Assembly: GCA_964580575.1 (NCBI GenBank)
Contig: CAZOLJ010000007.1
Coordinates: 1-64,000, forward strand
Source: CAVPDE01 sp964580575
GTDB taxonomy: Bacteria; Desulfobacterota; DSM-4660; Desulfatiglandales; HGW-15
Length of the DNA: 64,000 bases
Direction: 5' to 3'
Shown: positions 51,268 through 60,275 of the stretch, in pieces
Layout of the letters: each line of letters begins with the position of its first letter
Numbering within the stretch: position 1 is the stretch's first letter
Notes under the pieces: generated by a model
The model's database searches: none
What the model was told of the DNA's origin: nothing
Seen by the model: the letters and a program-made list of their open reading frames with translations, nothing else
Made by a program: the position numbers and the translations under genes

Positions 51268-52379
51268 TAGAGGACTTGCCAGTAAATCAGTTTTGCTTTG
51301 TTTCCCTGTCTCTGGGCAATGGTTCGGATGCTGGCCACAGCCCCGTTGCAGTTGACATGGGCCTCGATAGAGAAAGCAGAGCTTTTGACCGTGATCCACT
51401 CCCCGATCTCGGCGAGGACTTCGTCGTCCATGCCAGGAACCTTTCTCAAGTCGTCGATGCTCTCAAAATCCTCCTCTTTCCGGTATTCCACGATGGCCGC
51501 AGCCAGAGCACTGTCCATGCTTTCGCCGAGGCTCTCCAAAACTTCCTTGGGGGCCGTATTGATGTTGATCTTCCCGTCCGAGTGGATTGTCAGGTAATCC
51601 ATCAGCTTTTTACTCTTGTTTTCTCCGAAACGCTCGAACTCCCGCATGCCCCTGACCAGAAACACCTGGCCCACCGTAAGGAACGGGCCGTTGGCGCATT
51701 CGTAAGGTTCTTCAAGATTCTGGTAAAAGTATTCTTCAGCGCCATCCTGCCTTTCAATGTCATCCGCATCCAGCCAGTCCAGAACCGGGTTGAGACGCTC
51801 TTCTTTCACACCCAGAGCTCTGAAGAGCCTCCTCATCTGCGCTTCTCTCTTTTCGTCGATTTCGCCCTGGCTGTTCCTGAGCAGATTGATGTTGATCTTG
51901 CTGTTCTCATCCACCATGCCGCCGTAGAAAGAAACGCCCTCCTCGACTAGGTCTTCGCCCAGGGGAACGGATCCGAACTTTCGCCAGTCCTCGTTGAAGG
52001 TGTCCATCTCCAAATCTTCGTCCCTGGCCAGGAGCTCCAGGGCGATGTTGACCCCGGAGCGGGCGAGCTGATAAGCCCTGGTGCTGTCCTTCATGTAGCC
52101 CGCCAGGGTCAACTCCACTCCCGACTCACCGGAGAAAGCTAAGGCCAGCCCCGCGAGGGTGATGATGACGAGCAGCGTAAGCACCAGGGCCGTGCCGCGC
52201 TCCCCTCTGAGTTGTTTTCCCCAGATCTTCGAATTCTTGTGGCCTATGAATTGATCAGGACATCTTTTGGTCCTGCTTTTTCCACCCTCCCCTTTTTCCC
52301 CCCTCAAGGGAGGGGAAGGGGTAATTGAGGGGGGAGGGTCGGGGTGGGGGTGAAAAGAGCCTGTGAAAATCTCTTCCAT
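51267..52379 (-). CDS. gspK: Type II secretion minor pseudopilin GspK
   Basis: 370 residues. The pseudopilin helix (GTALVLTLLVIITLAGLALAF) has the Glu replaced by Leu, as usual for GspK, and is followed by a large alpha domain inserted in the pilin fold (WLDADDIERQDGAEEYFYQ; ININTAP). The leader is about 60 residues instead of under 10, because the segment HPHPDPPPSITPSPPLRGEKGEGG is a translated GC-rich repeat (52280-52351). No start codon exists between the repeat and the helix, so translation must begin at 52379. GspK caps the pseudopilus tip. Confidence 0.85.
   Translation of the reverse strand: MEEIFTGSFHPHPDPPPSITPSPPLRGEKGEGGKSRTKRCPDQFIGHKNSKIWGKQLRGERGTALVLTLLVIITLAGLALAFSGESGVELTLAGYMKDSTRAYQLARSGVNIALELLARDEDLEMDTFNEDWRKFGSVPLGEDLVEEGVSFYGGMVDENSKININLLRNSQGEIDEKREAQMRRLFRALGVKEERLNPVLDWLDADDIERQDGAEEYFYQNLEEPYECANGPFLTVGQVFLVRGMREFERFGENKSKKLMDYLTIHSDGKININTAPKEVLESLGESMDSALAAAIVEYRKEEDFESIDDLRKVPGMDDEVLAEIGEWITVKSSAFSIEAHVNCNGAVASIRTIAQRQGNKAKLIYWQVL
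52280..52351. repeat. GC-rich repeat, CCCTCCCC family, inside the gspK leader
   Basis: CCACCCTCCCCTTTTTCCCC and CCTCAAGGGAGGGGAAGGGG, then ATTGAGGGGGGAGGGTCGGG. Same family as at 33625, 39060 and 42178, but here inside coding sequence, near the start of gspK. Confidence 0.7.
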
Positions 52380-52388
52380 GGAAATCAG

Positions 52389-53042
52389 CTATCTCTCCCT
52401 TATTCTTTCCGCCAGCTCCGGGTGGATGGTCGTGCTGAACACGTGCTCGCGATTGAGTTCATCCTTCAGGACCAGCCGGACCTTGATGAGCACCGGAAGC
52501 CCGGATGCGGGCATCCCTTCAAGGGTGTTCCACTTGTCCGATTCCTCGCCCCTGGAATCCTGGTAGGTGAGGCTGAACTCCAACACGTTTCTTGCCATTT
52601 CCTGGAGCGATCCGCCCTTGGTGAAGTCTTCATCCACGCTGGGGTCATCCCTCCTCAGAAGAACAAGGACCTTGTCTTCGGAATCTTCCTCGACCAGGTA
52701 CCCGATTTCGCACAGATCGCTTGCCGGACCCTTTTCCGTCAAGGGCAGGTGGGCCACGGTGGTGAAGTCCATGCGATCCGCGCGCCTGCCGTCGATCTCG
52801 TGCTCTTCGCCCACCAGACCCAGCTTGATCTTATCCGAAGGAAGGCTCACCTGCATCAACGCTGACTGAAGATCCTTGGTCATCCGGTCCAGCACGATCC
52901 TGGCCGTCTGGTGGACCTCTCCGTTTTGCCTGGCGATCTGGATGGCCTCCACGTTCGTGGTGTAGGCGCTGTAGAGAGCCGCCATGATGATCACCAGAAT
53001 CGCCATGGAGACCAGCACTTCCAGAAGGGTGAATCCCTTCAT
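52389..53042 (-). CDS. gspJ: Type II secretion minor pseudopilin GspJ
   Basis: 217 residues from the ATG at 53042, which overlaps the gspI stop (ATGA). MKGFTLLEVLVSMAILVIIMAA shows the class III signal with cleavage after Gly3. Remaining domain is typical of GspJ: LDRMTKDLQSAL and FEIGYLVEEDS-type strands. GspJ packs with GspI and GspK at the tip. It ends 9 bases before gspK. Confidence 0.88.
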   Translation of the reverse strand: MKGFTLLEVLVSMAILVIIMAALYSAYTTNVEAIQIARQNGEVHQTARIVLDRMTKDLQSALMQVSLPSDKIKLGLVGEEHEIDGRRADRMDFTTVAHLPLTEKGPASDLCEIGYLVEEDSEDKVLVLLRRDDPSVDEDFTKGGSLQEMARNVLEFSLTYQDSRGEESDKWNTLEGMPASGLPVLIKVRLVLKDELNREHVFSTTIHPELAERIRER

Positions 53043-53431
53043 ATCTTCTGTCGGTACAGATAGGTTTCGACCCATAGATCCCTGCGGGCTTTGTCTCTTT
53101 CGAGAATCACGGCCACCCTCACTTTGTAGAGGGTTTCCGTGTCCGGCATCTCGCTCACTTCCTGCTTGTATGTGTAGTCCGGATAGTCTTTGCCGAAATC
53201 CCCTGAGTTCGTCCCTTCTTCGATCTTCTCTTGGGCCTGGATCTGAGAAAGGCGCTCTTGCAAAAGGCAGGTCGCCGTGGTCATGAACTGCGCTTCAGAC
53301 TGAAGGTCCAGGTTCTGCGCCTGCAGATGAAAGACGGCCACCAGGACCAGCGCGATGAGACCCAGGCAAATGATGATTTCAAGAAGAGTGAAGCCTTGAT
53401 CCTTGCCTTTTCTGTTCAATATATCCTTCAT
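53039..53431 (-). CDS. gspI: Type II secretion minor pseudopilin GspI
   Basis: 130 residues, normal GspI length, signal GFTLLEIIICLGLIALVLVA from residue 13. A conserved Glu5 and the typical AVFHLQAQNLDLQSEA helix follow. It overlaps gspH upstream by 53 bases and gspJ downstream by 4. Nucleates the minor pseudopilin complex. Confidence 0.88.
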   Translation of the reverse strand: MKDILNRKGKDQGFTLLEIIICLGLIALVLVAVFHLQAQNLDLQSEAQFMTTATCLLQERLSQIQAQEKIEEGTNSGDFGKDYPDYTYKQEVSEMPDTETLYKVRVAVILERDKARRDLWVETYLYRQKI

Positions 53432-53957
53432 GGGTTTTGATAAGACCTGTCACCGGGTTGATCTCAAGGGTATAGAACTTGCCGCCTTGATTTTTCAAAT
53501 GGATCAGAGCGTGCTCCACACATCCGTTGGCAAAAAAGCGAACCTCTGCTTTTCCCTCCTGAACCTTGCCCAGCGAGTCCAGAACCACGTCTGCAAGAAA
53601 TACGCCTGAAGGCAGATCCTTTTGCCTGGGAACCACCTCCTTTTCTTCCTCAAAAAGACTCTCCTCCGTCTTCCTAAGCTCCACCGGGATTTCCGGGTCC
53701 AGGGCATAGAAGGTGTTCTTCTCCATGTCCAGCACCAGAGTCTGCACTTTCCTGGTGTAGGCCGCCTCCCCTCGCAGTCTGCTCACCTCGCTCATGAGCA
53801 TGCGAGTGGCCTGCCCCAGGTCACCGCCGGAGAGGACCCCCTCGATGGGAACGGCCACCAGGACAAAGAAGAGGCTGATGAGGAACAGAACAACGGCGAA
53901 TTCAAACAGGGTAAACCCGACCAGTCTATTCCTTCTTGGTCGCCCAGTTGGTGACAT
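53379..53957 (-). CDS. gspH: Type II secretion minor pseudopilin GspH
   Basis: 192 residues from the ATG at 53957, which follows AAGGAGAGG by about 6 bases and lies inside the end of gspG; the frame is open to 54083. Signal VGFTLFEFAVVLFLISLFF (Glu5), then the GspH pattern ATRMLMSEVSRLRGEAAYTRK. The 3' end overlaps gspI by 53 bases. Confidence 0.82.
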   Translation of the reverse strand: MSPTGRPRRNRLVGFTLFEFAVVLFLISLFFVLVAVPIEGVLSGGDLGQATRMLMSEVSRLRGEAAYTRKVQTLVLDMEKNTFYALDPEIPVELRKTEESLFEEEKEVVPRQKDLPSGVFLADVVLDSLGKVQEGKAEVRFFANGCVEHALIHLKNQGGKFYTLEINPVTGLIKTHEGYIEQKRQGSRLHSS

Positions 53958-54390
53958 CGGCATCCTCTCCTTCCCCCCCGTCCTCACCGTCCGCGCCGTA
54001 GGACCAGAGATCAAAATCCCTGTTCCGAATTCCGGGGCTAAGGTACAGGTAATCCCTGTCCCACGGATCCTTGGGAAGCACATCCTTTTCCAGGTACCCG
54101 CCCTCGCGCCACTTCGTAGGGATTTTACCCAGCGCAGGCTTTTCCACCAGGGCGCGAAGGCCCTGGTCCGTAGTCGGGTAAAAGGCGTTGTCCAGCTTGT
54201 AAAGCTTCAGGGCCGTCTCAAGGGCCTGGATGTCCATTTGCGCTTTCAGCTGTCTGGCTTCTCCGGGCCGGTCCATGAGCTTGACCGCTATGAGACTGGC
54301 CAGGATGCCCAGGATGGTGATGACAATGAGGATCTCGAGCAAGGTAAAGCCAAGGTCGTTTGCATAGGATCTAAGAATGGATTTCTTCAT
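53926..54390 (-). CDS. gspG: Type II secretion major pseudopilin GspG
   Basis: 154 residues from ATG 54390. Signal DLGFTLLEILIVITILGILASLI; then the hallmark helix KAQMDIQALETALKLYKLDNAFYPTTDQGLRALVEKP and the calcium-binding C-terminus DPWDRDYLYLSPG with DFDLWSYGADGEDGGEG. It forms the pseudopilus shaft. It overlaps gspH at its 3' end. A palindromic repeat separates it from gspF. Confidence 0.93.
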   Translation of the reverse strand: MKKSILRSYANDLGFTLLEILIVITILGILASLIAVKLMDRPGEARQLKAQMDIQALETALKLYKLDNAFYPTTDQGLRALVEKPALGKIPTKWREGGYLEKDVLPKDPWDRDYLYLSPGIRNRDFDLWSYGADGEDGGEGEDADVTNWATKKE

Positions 54391-54427
54391 ATCGCACACC
54401 TATGTACCCAGGAATGACACAATCGCG

Positions 54428-54505
54428 TATTGGAGTAATGGAGTGTTGGAGTGTTGGTTGTTCGGGTTACCCGTACTCCAATACTCCAGTACTCCAACAC
54501 TCCAC
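54428..54505. repeat. Word-like inverted repeat, CACTCCA family, between gspG and gspF
   Basis: TATTGGAGTAATGGAGTGTT and GGAGTGTTGG on one side, TACTCCAATACTCCAGTACT and CCAACACTCC on the other, an imperfect hairpin with a central loop. The left arm is the complement of the words at 2011 and 39770. It may weaken or divide the operon transcript at this point. Confidence 0.75.
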
Positions 54506-54576
54506 TCTCTTTAGATCATTCTAGCACCTTCCCTGAACTTTTCCTCTCCAAAAAATCGCTCACCCACAGGGTCAAA

Positions 54577-55815
54577 CTATCTCGTCACTCTGATCCCCGA
54601 CGTCATCTCAAATATCGGCAGCAAGATCGCCATGACAATGAAACCCACCACCACGCCCATGAACAAGATCACCACCGGCTCGATGATGGAGGTCAGCGAG
54701 GCGATGGTGGCCTCCACGTCGTCTTCATAGACTTCCGCAGCCTTGGCGAGCATTTCTTCCAATTCCCCGCTCTTTTCGCCGGCCCGCACCAGCTGCACCA
54801 CCAGGGGAGGGAACCCTCCCTTCTGCCGCAAAGGGGTCGCAAAATCAGATCCTTCCCCCACGAGCTTTGTCGCTTCCTTGATGCCGTCCTCGAGGATCCG
54901 GTTGCCCATGGCAGGCCTGGAGATTTCCAGCGCATCCACCAGGGGAATCCCGCTCTTGAGCAGGATGGACAGGGTCCTCGTAAAGCGCGCAATCACCGCC
55001 TTGCGGTGAAGCCTCCCCAGAAGAGGGAAGCCCATTTTGATCCGGTCCCAGGCACGAGCGCCTGTTTCAGTTCTCACCAGGGCCGCTATCAGCCCTGCCA
55101 GGCCCACGGCTCCGAGCGCGAGGAGCCACCAATAATTGCTGATCACATAAGTCACGAAGATGAGCACCTGAGTGGACCAGGGAAGAGCCAGCTTCATGCC
55201 CTTGAAAATCCCGACCACCTTGGGCATCACAAAGGTCATGAGAAAAATCAGAATCACGCTGCTGATGAGAAGGAGAAAGATGGGATAGGTCATGGCCGAC
55301 TCTATCCTCTTCTTAAGCTTGAGCCGGCGCTCGGAAAAATCCGCAAGCCGCCTCAGGATGATGTCCAGGGCCCCTCCGGTCTCGCCTGCTCTCACCATGT
55401 TGACGTGAATGTGGCTGAAGATACCGGGGTGTGCGGACATGGCCTGGGCCAGGGAATTGCCTTCCAGCACTCGTTCGCGGACCTGGGTGAAGATCTTTCG
55501 GAGCTTGGGTTCCTCGCTCTGGTCGATCACTCCGCTGAGGCTTTCCACAAGAGGAAGACCAGAAGAAATGAGGGTCGCCAGCTGCCTCAAGGCGGTGGTG
55601 ACTTCAACCGGGTTAACCCGCTGCAGCTTGGCCAGAGGGGAGACGAACACTTCCGTGGAGGACTTTTTATCCTCTTCTTTGACTTCCCGAATCTCGGTGG
55701 GGTAAAGGAGGTCTTGGCTGAGCTTGAGCCTGGCTGCAGCAGGGCCGTCCGCCGTGATCAATCCGCGGGTTTTTTTGCCTTTGCTGTCCAGAGCTCTGTA
55801 TTCAAAGACAGGCAT
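54577..55815 (-). CDS. gspF: Type II secretion inner-membrane platform protein GspF
   Basis: 412 residues. It starts MPVFEYRALDSKGKKTRG and has two copies of the T2SSF domain (about 70-190 and 270-395), each with the RQLATLISSGLPLVESL / TRTLSILLKSGIPLVDAL motif, and three transmembrane helices. It lies 1 base from gspE and is the rotating platform protein that couples the GspE ATPase to pseudopilus growth. Confidence 0.95.
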   Translation of the reverse strand: MPVFEYRALDSKGKKTRGLITADGPAAARLKLSQDLLYPTEIREVKEEDKKSSTEVFVSPLAKLQRVNPVEVTTALRQLATLISSGLPLVESLSGVIDQSEEPKLRKIFTQVRERVLEGNSLAQAMSAHPGIFSHIHVNMVRAGETGGALDIILRRLADFSERRLKLKKRIESAMTYPIFLLLISSVILIFLMTFVMPKVVGIFKGMKLALPWSTQVLIFVTYVISNYWWLLALGAVGLAGLIAALVRTETGARAWDRIKMGFPLLGRLHRKAVIARFTRTLSILLKSGIPLVDALEISRPAMGNRILEDGIKEATKLVGEGSDFATPLRQKGGFPPLVVQLVRAGEKSGELEEMLAKAAEVYEDDVEATIASLTSIIEPVVILFMGVVVGFIVMAILLPIFEMTSGIRVTR

Positions 55816-55816
55816 T

Positions 55817-57466
55817 CTATTCTTGCGTTACTCGCAGCACCTCATTGAGCGTGGTCATCCCGGTCTTCACCTTCAGGAGCCCGTCTTCAAAGAGAGTGGC
55901 CATTCCGTTTCGCACTGCCCTGTCCTTCATCTTGACGGAATCGGCGCCGGAGGTGAGGAGGTGCCGGGTGTCGTTGTCCATCACGAGAAGCTCGAAGATG
56001 CCGGTCCTTCCCCGGTACCCGCTCTGCATGCACGCCTCGCATCCTCGGCCGTGATAGAACACCTGGTCCTTCGGAAGCCCGAGCTCTTCAAGGGTGGCCT
56101 CCTCCGGCTGGAACGGCTCTTTGCAATCCGGGCAGATCCTTCGCACGAGCCGCTGGGCCAGAACCGCCAGCAGGGACGACGCGATGAGAAAAGGCTCCAC
56201 GCCCATGTCCACCAGGCGCGTGAGAGCGCCCGTCGCATCGTTCGTGTGAAGGGTGCTGAACACGAGGTGCCCGGTGAGGGAAGCCTGGATGGCGATCTCC
56301 ACCGTCTCCAGATCGCGGATTTCACCCACCATGATGATGTCCGGGTCGTGCCTGAGGACGGAGCGGAGCCCCCTGGCAAAGGTGAGCTCGGTTTTGGGGT
56401 TCACCTGGATCTGGCCCACTCCTTTCAGTTCATACTCCACCGGGTCCTCGATGGTGATGATGTTCTTTTCCATGGAGTTGATCCGGTTGAGAGCGGCATA
56501 GAGGGTCGTGGTCTTGCCGCTTCCGGTGGGGCCGGTGACCAGAAGGATACCGGTGTTCTTGTTGATCAGCTTCTCGAAGATCTCCAGCCTCTTTGCCGCC
56601 ATGCCCATCTCGGCCAGCCCGAGAATGGAAATGCTCTTGTCGAGGAGACGCAGCACGATCCTTTCGCCAAAGGCCATGGGGATTACGGAAATCCGGATGT
56701 CCACAGTCTTGTTGGCCACCTTGATTTTGATTCTTCCATCCTGGGGAAGCCTTTTTTCCGCAATGTCCAGGTTGGCCATGACCTTCAGCCGTGAAACAAT
56801 GTGGGCCTGGAAGCGCTTGGGGAGCGAGAAAATCTCGTACAGGATTCCGTCGATTCGGAACCGGACCTTGATCTCTTTCTCGTAAGGTTCGATGTGGATG
56901 TCGCTCGCCTGCCGGCGCAGGGCCTGAGTCAGAACCACGTTGACGAGACGGATGATCGGAGCTTCGTTGGTCACATCCATGAGGTCCTGCAGGTCTTCGA
57001 GTTCAGTGAAGACCTGGTCATCGGACTGGTAGGACTCCAAATCCTGAACCATCTTCTCGGCTTCATCGCTGCTTTGATCAAAGAGCACGTTGATCGCCGA
57101 GTGGATCTCTCCGAGGGGACTCAGCACCATTCGGGTTCCCTTGAATCCGAAACGGCGCGCGAGGTCGTCGGCAGCCTGAAAATTCGCCGGGTCATTGATG
57201 GCTACGGTCAGAACCCCTTGTTCAGCGAAAAGAGGGACCAGCCCCATGCGCTTGAAATACTGGATGGGGATGTCCAGCTTGCCTTCAAAGCGGATGTCGT
57301 CCAAGAGTCTCTTCTTGACGGGAATGCCGAGCTGCTCCGCGTAATGAGCCAAGCGCTCCGCTTCCGTCATGTCCTGCATGAAGAGGACCGGCACAGAGGA
57401 ACCAGCATCAGGGGGTGGAGGGGGTGGAGGATTCCGAACATTGCTCTTGAAAAGGTTTTTAAACAT
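55817..57466 (-). CDS. gspE: Type II secretion ATPase GspE
   Basis: 549 residues. N-terminal MshEN/GspE-N domain (about 35-150) after a poly-Pro stretch. Walker A GPTGSGKTTT at 312-321, Asp box TIEDPVEYEL, Walker B MVGEIRDLETVEIAIQA, His box STLHTNDA, and the four-Cys zinc domain (CPDC ... CEAC) near 450-490. This hexameric ATPase powers the pseudopilus. The start has an RBS-like GAAAG; a word-like repeat lies upstream. Confidence 0.96.
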   Translation of the reverse strand: MFKNLFKSNVRNPPPPPPPDAGSSVPVLFMQDMTEAERLAHYAEQLGIPVKKRLLDDIRFEGKLDIPIQYFKRMGLVPLFAEQGVLTVAINDPANFQAADDLARRFGFKGTRMVLSPLGEIHSAINVLFDQSSDEAEKMVQDLESYQSDDQVFTELEDLQDLMDVTNEAPIIRLVNVVLTQALRRQASDIHIEPYEKEIKVRFRIDGILYEIFSLPKRFQAHIVSRLKVMANLDIAEKRLPQDGRIKIKVANKTVDIRISVIPMAFGERIVLRLLDKSISILGLAEMGMAAKRLEIFEKLINKNTGILLVTGPTGSGKTTTLYAALNRINSMEKNIITIEDPVEYELKGVGQIQVNPKTELTFARGLRSVLRHDPDIIMVGEIRDLETVEIAIQASLTGHLVFSTLHTNDATGALTRLVDMGVEPFLIASSLLAVLAQRLVRRICPDCKEPFQPEEATLEELGLPKDQVFYHGRGCEACMQSGYRGRTGIFELLVMDNDTRHLLTSGADSVKMKDRAVRNGMATLFEDGLLKVKTGMTTLNEVLRVTQE

Positions 57467-57483
57467 TTCTTTCTTTACGAGTG

Positions 57484-57580
57484 CAGGAGACAGTAGTCAG
57501 AATACAGAATGAAAGTTGCTTTTGTTCTGTCTCCTTTATTCTGTCTTCTTGTCTCCTCGATTCACTGCTTACTGCTGACG
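57484..57580. repeat. Word-like inverted repeat between gspD and gspE
   Basis: GGAGACAGTAGTCAGAATAC and AGAATGAAAG on the left; TTCTGTCTCCTTTATTCTGT and CTTCTTGTCTCC on the right, with a further CACTGCTTACTGC. Its right end overlaps the last codons of gspD (from 57569). Confidence 0.6.
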
Positions 57581-59611
57581 GTCTTCTGGTTTGTCGAATC
57601 CCCAATCACCCTCAAAGGCCTTTTTTCTGATGATTTCCTGCTCTTGCGCCTTCAGAGCCCTCTCGGCTTCCTTGTCCATATATCCTTTTTTCTGATCGTA
57701 GATTTTCTTGGCATCTTCCACGCCCCGGGCCACGCGAGGGGTCATGAACACCATGAGGTTTGTCTTGTCATCCCGATCGTTCGTGGTTTTGAAAAGCCAG
57801 CCAAAAGCAGGAATGTCACCCAAACAAGGAGTCGAAGTTTTTCCCCTGTCGAGCCTTGCCTCGATCAGACCCGCGATCACGGCCGTCTCCCCGTCCTTGA
57901 CCGTGATGCTGGTTTTTGCCGTGCGGTAAGTCGTTGTAGGGGCTAGCACGGAGCCTTGCAGAGCCGTCTGAGAAATGACGGCTTTGACACTTTCTTCCAC
58001 CTTGAGCCTGATAAAGCCGTCTTCATTGATCTGAGGCGTGACCTTGAGCGTCACGCCAACATCCTTGTATTGAAAGTTCTGGATGGGTCTGTCGGTCGTC
58101 TGGCTCGACTCGACCACCTGGGTGACAAAGGGGATGTTCTGGCCTACCTCGATGCTCGCCTCCTCGTTGTCGAGGGTGAGAATCTGAGGGGTGGAGATCA
58201 CGTTGAAGTCGCTGTCTGTTTTCACCGCCCTTACAAAGGCCGCTATGGTGGGGAAGGTGATGGGCCCCAGGGTGATGCCCCTGCCGATGACGCCTGCCAC
58301 GAAGCCGCCCGGAAGCCCGGTGAGAGTTCCCGTGTTGAAGGCGTCGGCGACAGGGCTGTTCGATCCTTGTGACCCGCCGAACCACACGCCCCCGGGTTGC
58401 CCGGCGCCAAACCCGCCATCGTACGTGTTGCCCACGCGCCATTCGACGCCCAGGTCCAGCGCCCTTGTTGCGGACACCTCCATGATCAGCGCTTCTACGT
58501 AGACCAGGGGTCGTGGCTCATCCAGCTTTCTGATGACTTCCTCAAGGATGTGATACTCCTCGGGTTCCGCGATGATCACCAGCGTATTGGTCGCCTTGTC
58601 GGCCGAGATCTGCACATCCTTGGAGACCGGCGCCGCCTTCGCTTTTTCATCCTTGGTGCCCTTGCCGGGAATCTCCATCAAAACCTTGGCCAGATTTTCA
58701 GCAACGGCATTCTGGAGCGAATAGAGGTGGATATTCTCTCTCGGCCGAACCTGTCTCTGATCCAGCTTATCGACCAGGAGTTTGATTTTGGCCATGGGGT
58801 TCGGGCCTGCCAGAACCACGAGGGAGTTGGTCCTTTCATCAGGAAGGATTTTCAGATCGGCCCTGACGAGCCCTGCCTGCTGCCCTGCACCTGCGGCAGC
58901 GCCTCTTCGCTCCTGAAACAGGGTCGCCACCTTTTTTGCCATGTCGTCCGCCTTGGCATACCTGAGCTGCGTGACCCAGATCTCTTCATCCCCCGGCACA
59001 TCCAGCTCCGTAACGATCCGAACGATCCGGTTGATATTGGAGAGGGTGTCAATGACGATCATCGTGTTGGTTTCTGCATAGGGCACGAGAAGCCCTGTTT
59101 TTTCAACCAGCGAGGCAAGAAGCCTCGCAAGGTTCACGGCCTCGGCGTGCTTGAGAGGCACCAGCTGGGTGACGATCTTGTCTTCAGGGGTCCTCAGTTT
59201 TTTTTCCAGGAAGGTTTCCGTGGCTTTTGTCTTTGCCGCAGCCGCGGGCACGATCTTACTCACCTGGCCTGCTTCGATCACGGTGAATCCGTTCACCTCC
59301 AAGACGGAGAGAAGGACTCTGTAGACTTCGTCCACCGTGACCTTCTGAGGGGAAACGATGGTGACGGTTCCCTTGACATTGGGATCGATGAGGAAATTTT
59401 TTCCCGTGAGTTCGCTGATGAACTTGATGAACACCTGGAGGTCCACATCCTTGAAGTTCATCGTGATGTAGGCGGGCTTTGCCTTGGAATCATTGGGTTC
59501 AGTTTTTCCCGCTTTTTCCTGGCCGAGGGCCGGACGGATGCCAAGGCAGAGGACCAGCAGGAGCAGGAGAATGCCCAAGAGGTTCTGGTGTCTTTTGGTG
59601 TCGTGCCTCAT
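57569..59611 (-). CDS. gspD: Type II secretion secretin GspD
   Basis: 680 residues. A signal peptide (about 1-30) precedes N0 (AYITMNFKDVDLQVFIKFISELTGKNFLIDP), three N1-N3 repeats (each with the VQISADKATNTLVI-type strand) and the secretin barrel, including IEVGQNIPFVTQV, VGVTLKVTPQINEDGFIRLKVEESV and the secretin signature VIAGLIE. C-terminal S-domain-like tail. Forms the outer-membrane pore. The N0 domain is an STN fold, as in the two small STN proteins of this window. Confidence 0.96.
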   Translation of the reverse strand: MRHDTKRHQNLLGILLLLLVLCLGIRPALGQEKAGKTEPNDSKAKPAYITMNFKDVDLQVFIKFISELTGKNFLIDPNVKGTVTIVSPQKVTVDEVYRVLLSVLEVNGFTVIEAGQVSKIVPAAAAKTKATETFLEKKLRTPEDKIVTQLVPLKHAEAVNLARLLASLVEKTGLLVPYAETNTMIVIDTLSNINRIVRIVTELDVPGDEEIWVTQLRYAKADDMAKKVATLFQERRGAAAGAGQQAGLVRADLKILPDERTNSLVVLAGPNPMAKIKLLVDKLDQRQVRPRENIHLYSLQNAVAENLAKVLMEIPGKGTKDEKAKAAPVSKDVQISADKATNTLVIIAEPEEYHILEEVIRKLDEPRPLVYVEALIMEVSATRALDLGVEWRVGNTYDGGFGAGQPGGVWFGGSQGSNSPVADAFNTGTLTGLPGGFVAGVIGRGITLGPITFPTIAAFVRAVKTDSDFNVISTPQILTLDNEEASIEVGQNIPFVTQVVESSQTTDRPIQNFQYKDVGVTLKVTPQINEDGFIRLKVEESVKAVISQTALQGSVLAPTTTYRTAKTSITVKDGETAVIAGLIEARLDRGKTSTPCLGDIPAFGWLFKTTNDRDDKTNLMVFMTPRVARGVEDAKKIYDQKKGYMDKEAERALKAQEQEIIRKKAFEGDWGFDKPEDRQQ

Positions 59612-59642
59612 TCTCTCATTCTTCCGTTACAACAGCTTCTTA

Positions 59643-60275
59643 TTATACGCCCGTCTTTCCCACGCCCCTCCTCGGGGTAATGTTTCTCCTCTGGGGGGGA
59701 GTGGCCCCTTGAGAAGCCGGCCTCTGCTCCGCCGGCTTGACCGCCTCTGCGCCTGCCTTTTCCTCTGCAGAGCCCATTTCTGGGAGGGTCCGGCTCTCAT
59801 CCACCATGAGAAGAGCCTCTTCCCTTCCATCCACATTCAGAATCACCCGGCCCTTCATGATCCTGAGAATCTGGGCTTCCATTACATAATCATTGGCGTA
59901 GTAGACTTCCTCTTTTCTCGATCCCTTGTCCAGGATAACAGCGTAGGAATCCTTCCCTTCTCCCACCGCCGTGCCTTTCAGCTCCAGATTCAGCTCCGTG
60001 ACCTTGAGCTCTTCAGCCTGATCTTTTCCCGCTGTCTTAGCTGTCTCTTTGGTGGTGTGAAAAACATCCTTGGACGCGATCAGTGCATAATCTTCCAGCC
60101 GCCTGCCTTTAGAAGAAGCAAGGTCCTTAGGCATCGACATTTTGGATGGGACGATCAGGTCGGTGTCTCCGGCCCGCCCGCTCGATGCCCAGGTGGTGAC
60201 CATAGAAACCCCTACCCAGATAATGAGACCTGAGAGGAGTACATTTCCGAGCAACAAGAATCGCTTGAGATTCAT
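59643..60275 (-). CDS. gspC: Type II secretion inner-membrane protein GspC
   Basis: 210 residues: an N-terminal transmembrane helix (LLLGNVLLSGLIIWVGVSMVTT), a linker, then the homology region (ELNLELKGTAVGEGKDSYAVILDKG...) that binds the secretin, and a Pro/Gln-rich C-terminus in place of a PDZ domain. First gene of the operon; it lies 31 bases before gspD. Divergent to an STN-domain gene with 277 bases between. Confidence 0.88.
   Translation of the reverse strand: MNLKRFLLLGNVLLSGLIIWVGVSMVTTWASSGRAGDTDLIVPSKMSMPKDLASSKGRRLEDYALIASKDVFHTTKETAKTAGKDQAEELKVTELNLELKGTAVGEGKDSYAVILDKGSRKEEVYYANDYVMEAQILRIMKGRVILNVDGREEALLMVDESRTLPEMGSAEEKAGAEAVKPAEQRPASQGATPPQRRNITPRRGVGKTGV

Noticed and set aside
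54451..55848. 465-residue plus-strand frame opposite gspF
   Set aside because: His/Gln/Arg-rich with no fold; a shadow of the gspF codon pattern, which is a clear family member.
58397..59680. 427-residue plus-strand frame opposite gspD
   Set aside because: Same reason; gspD on the minus strand has full secretin similarity.
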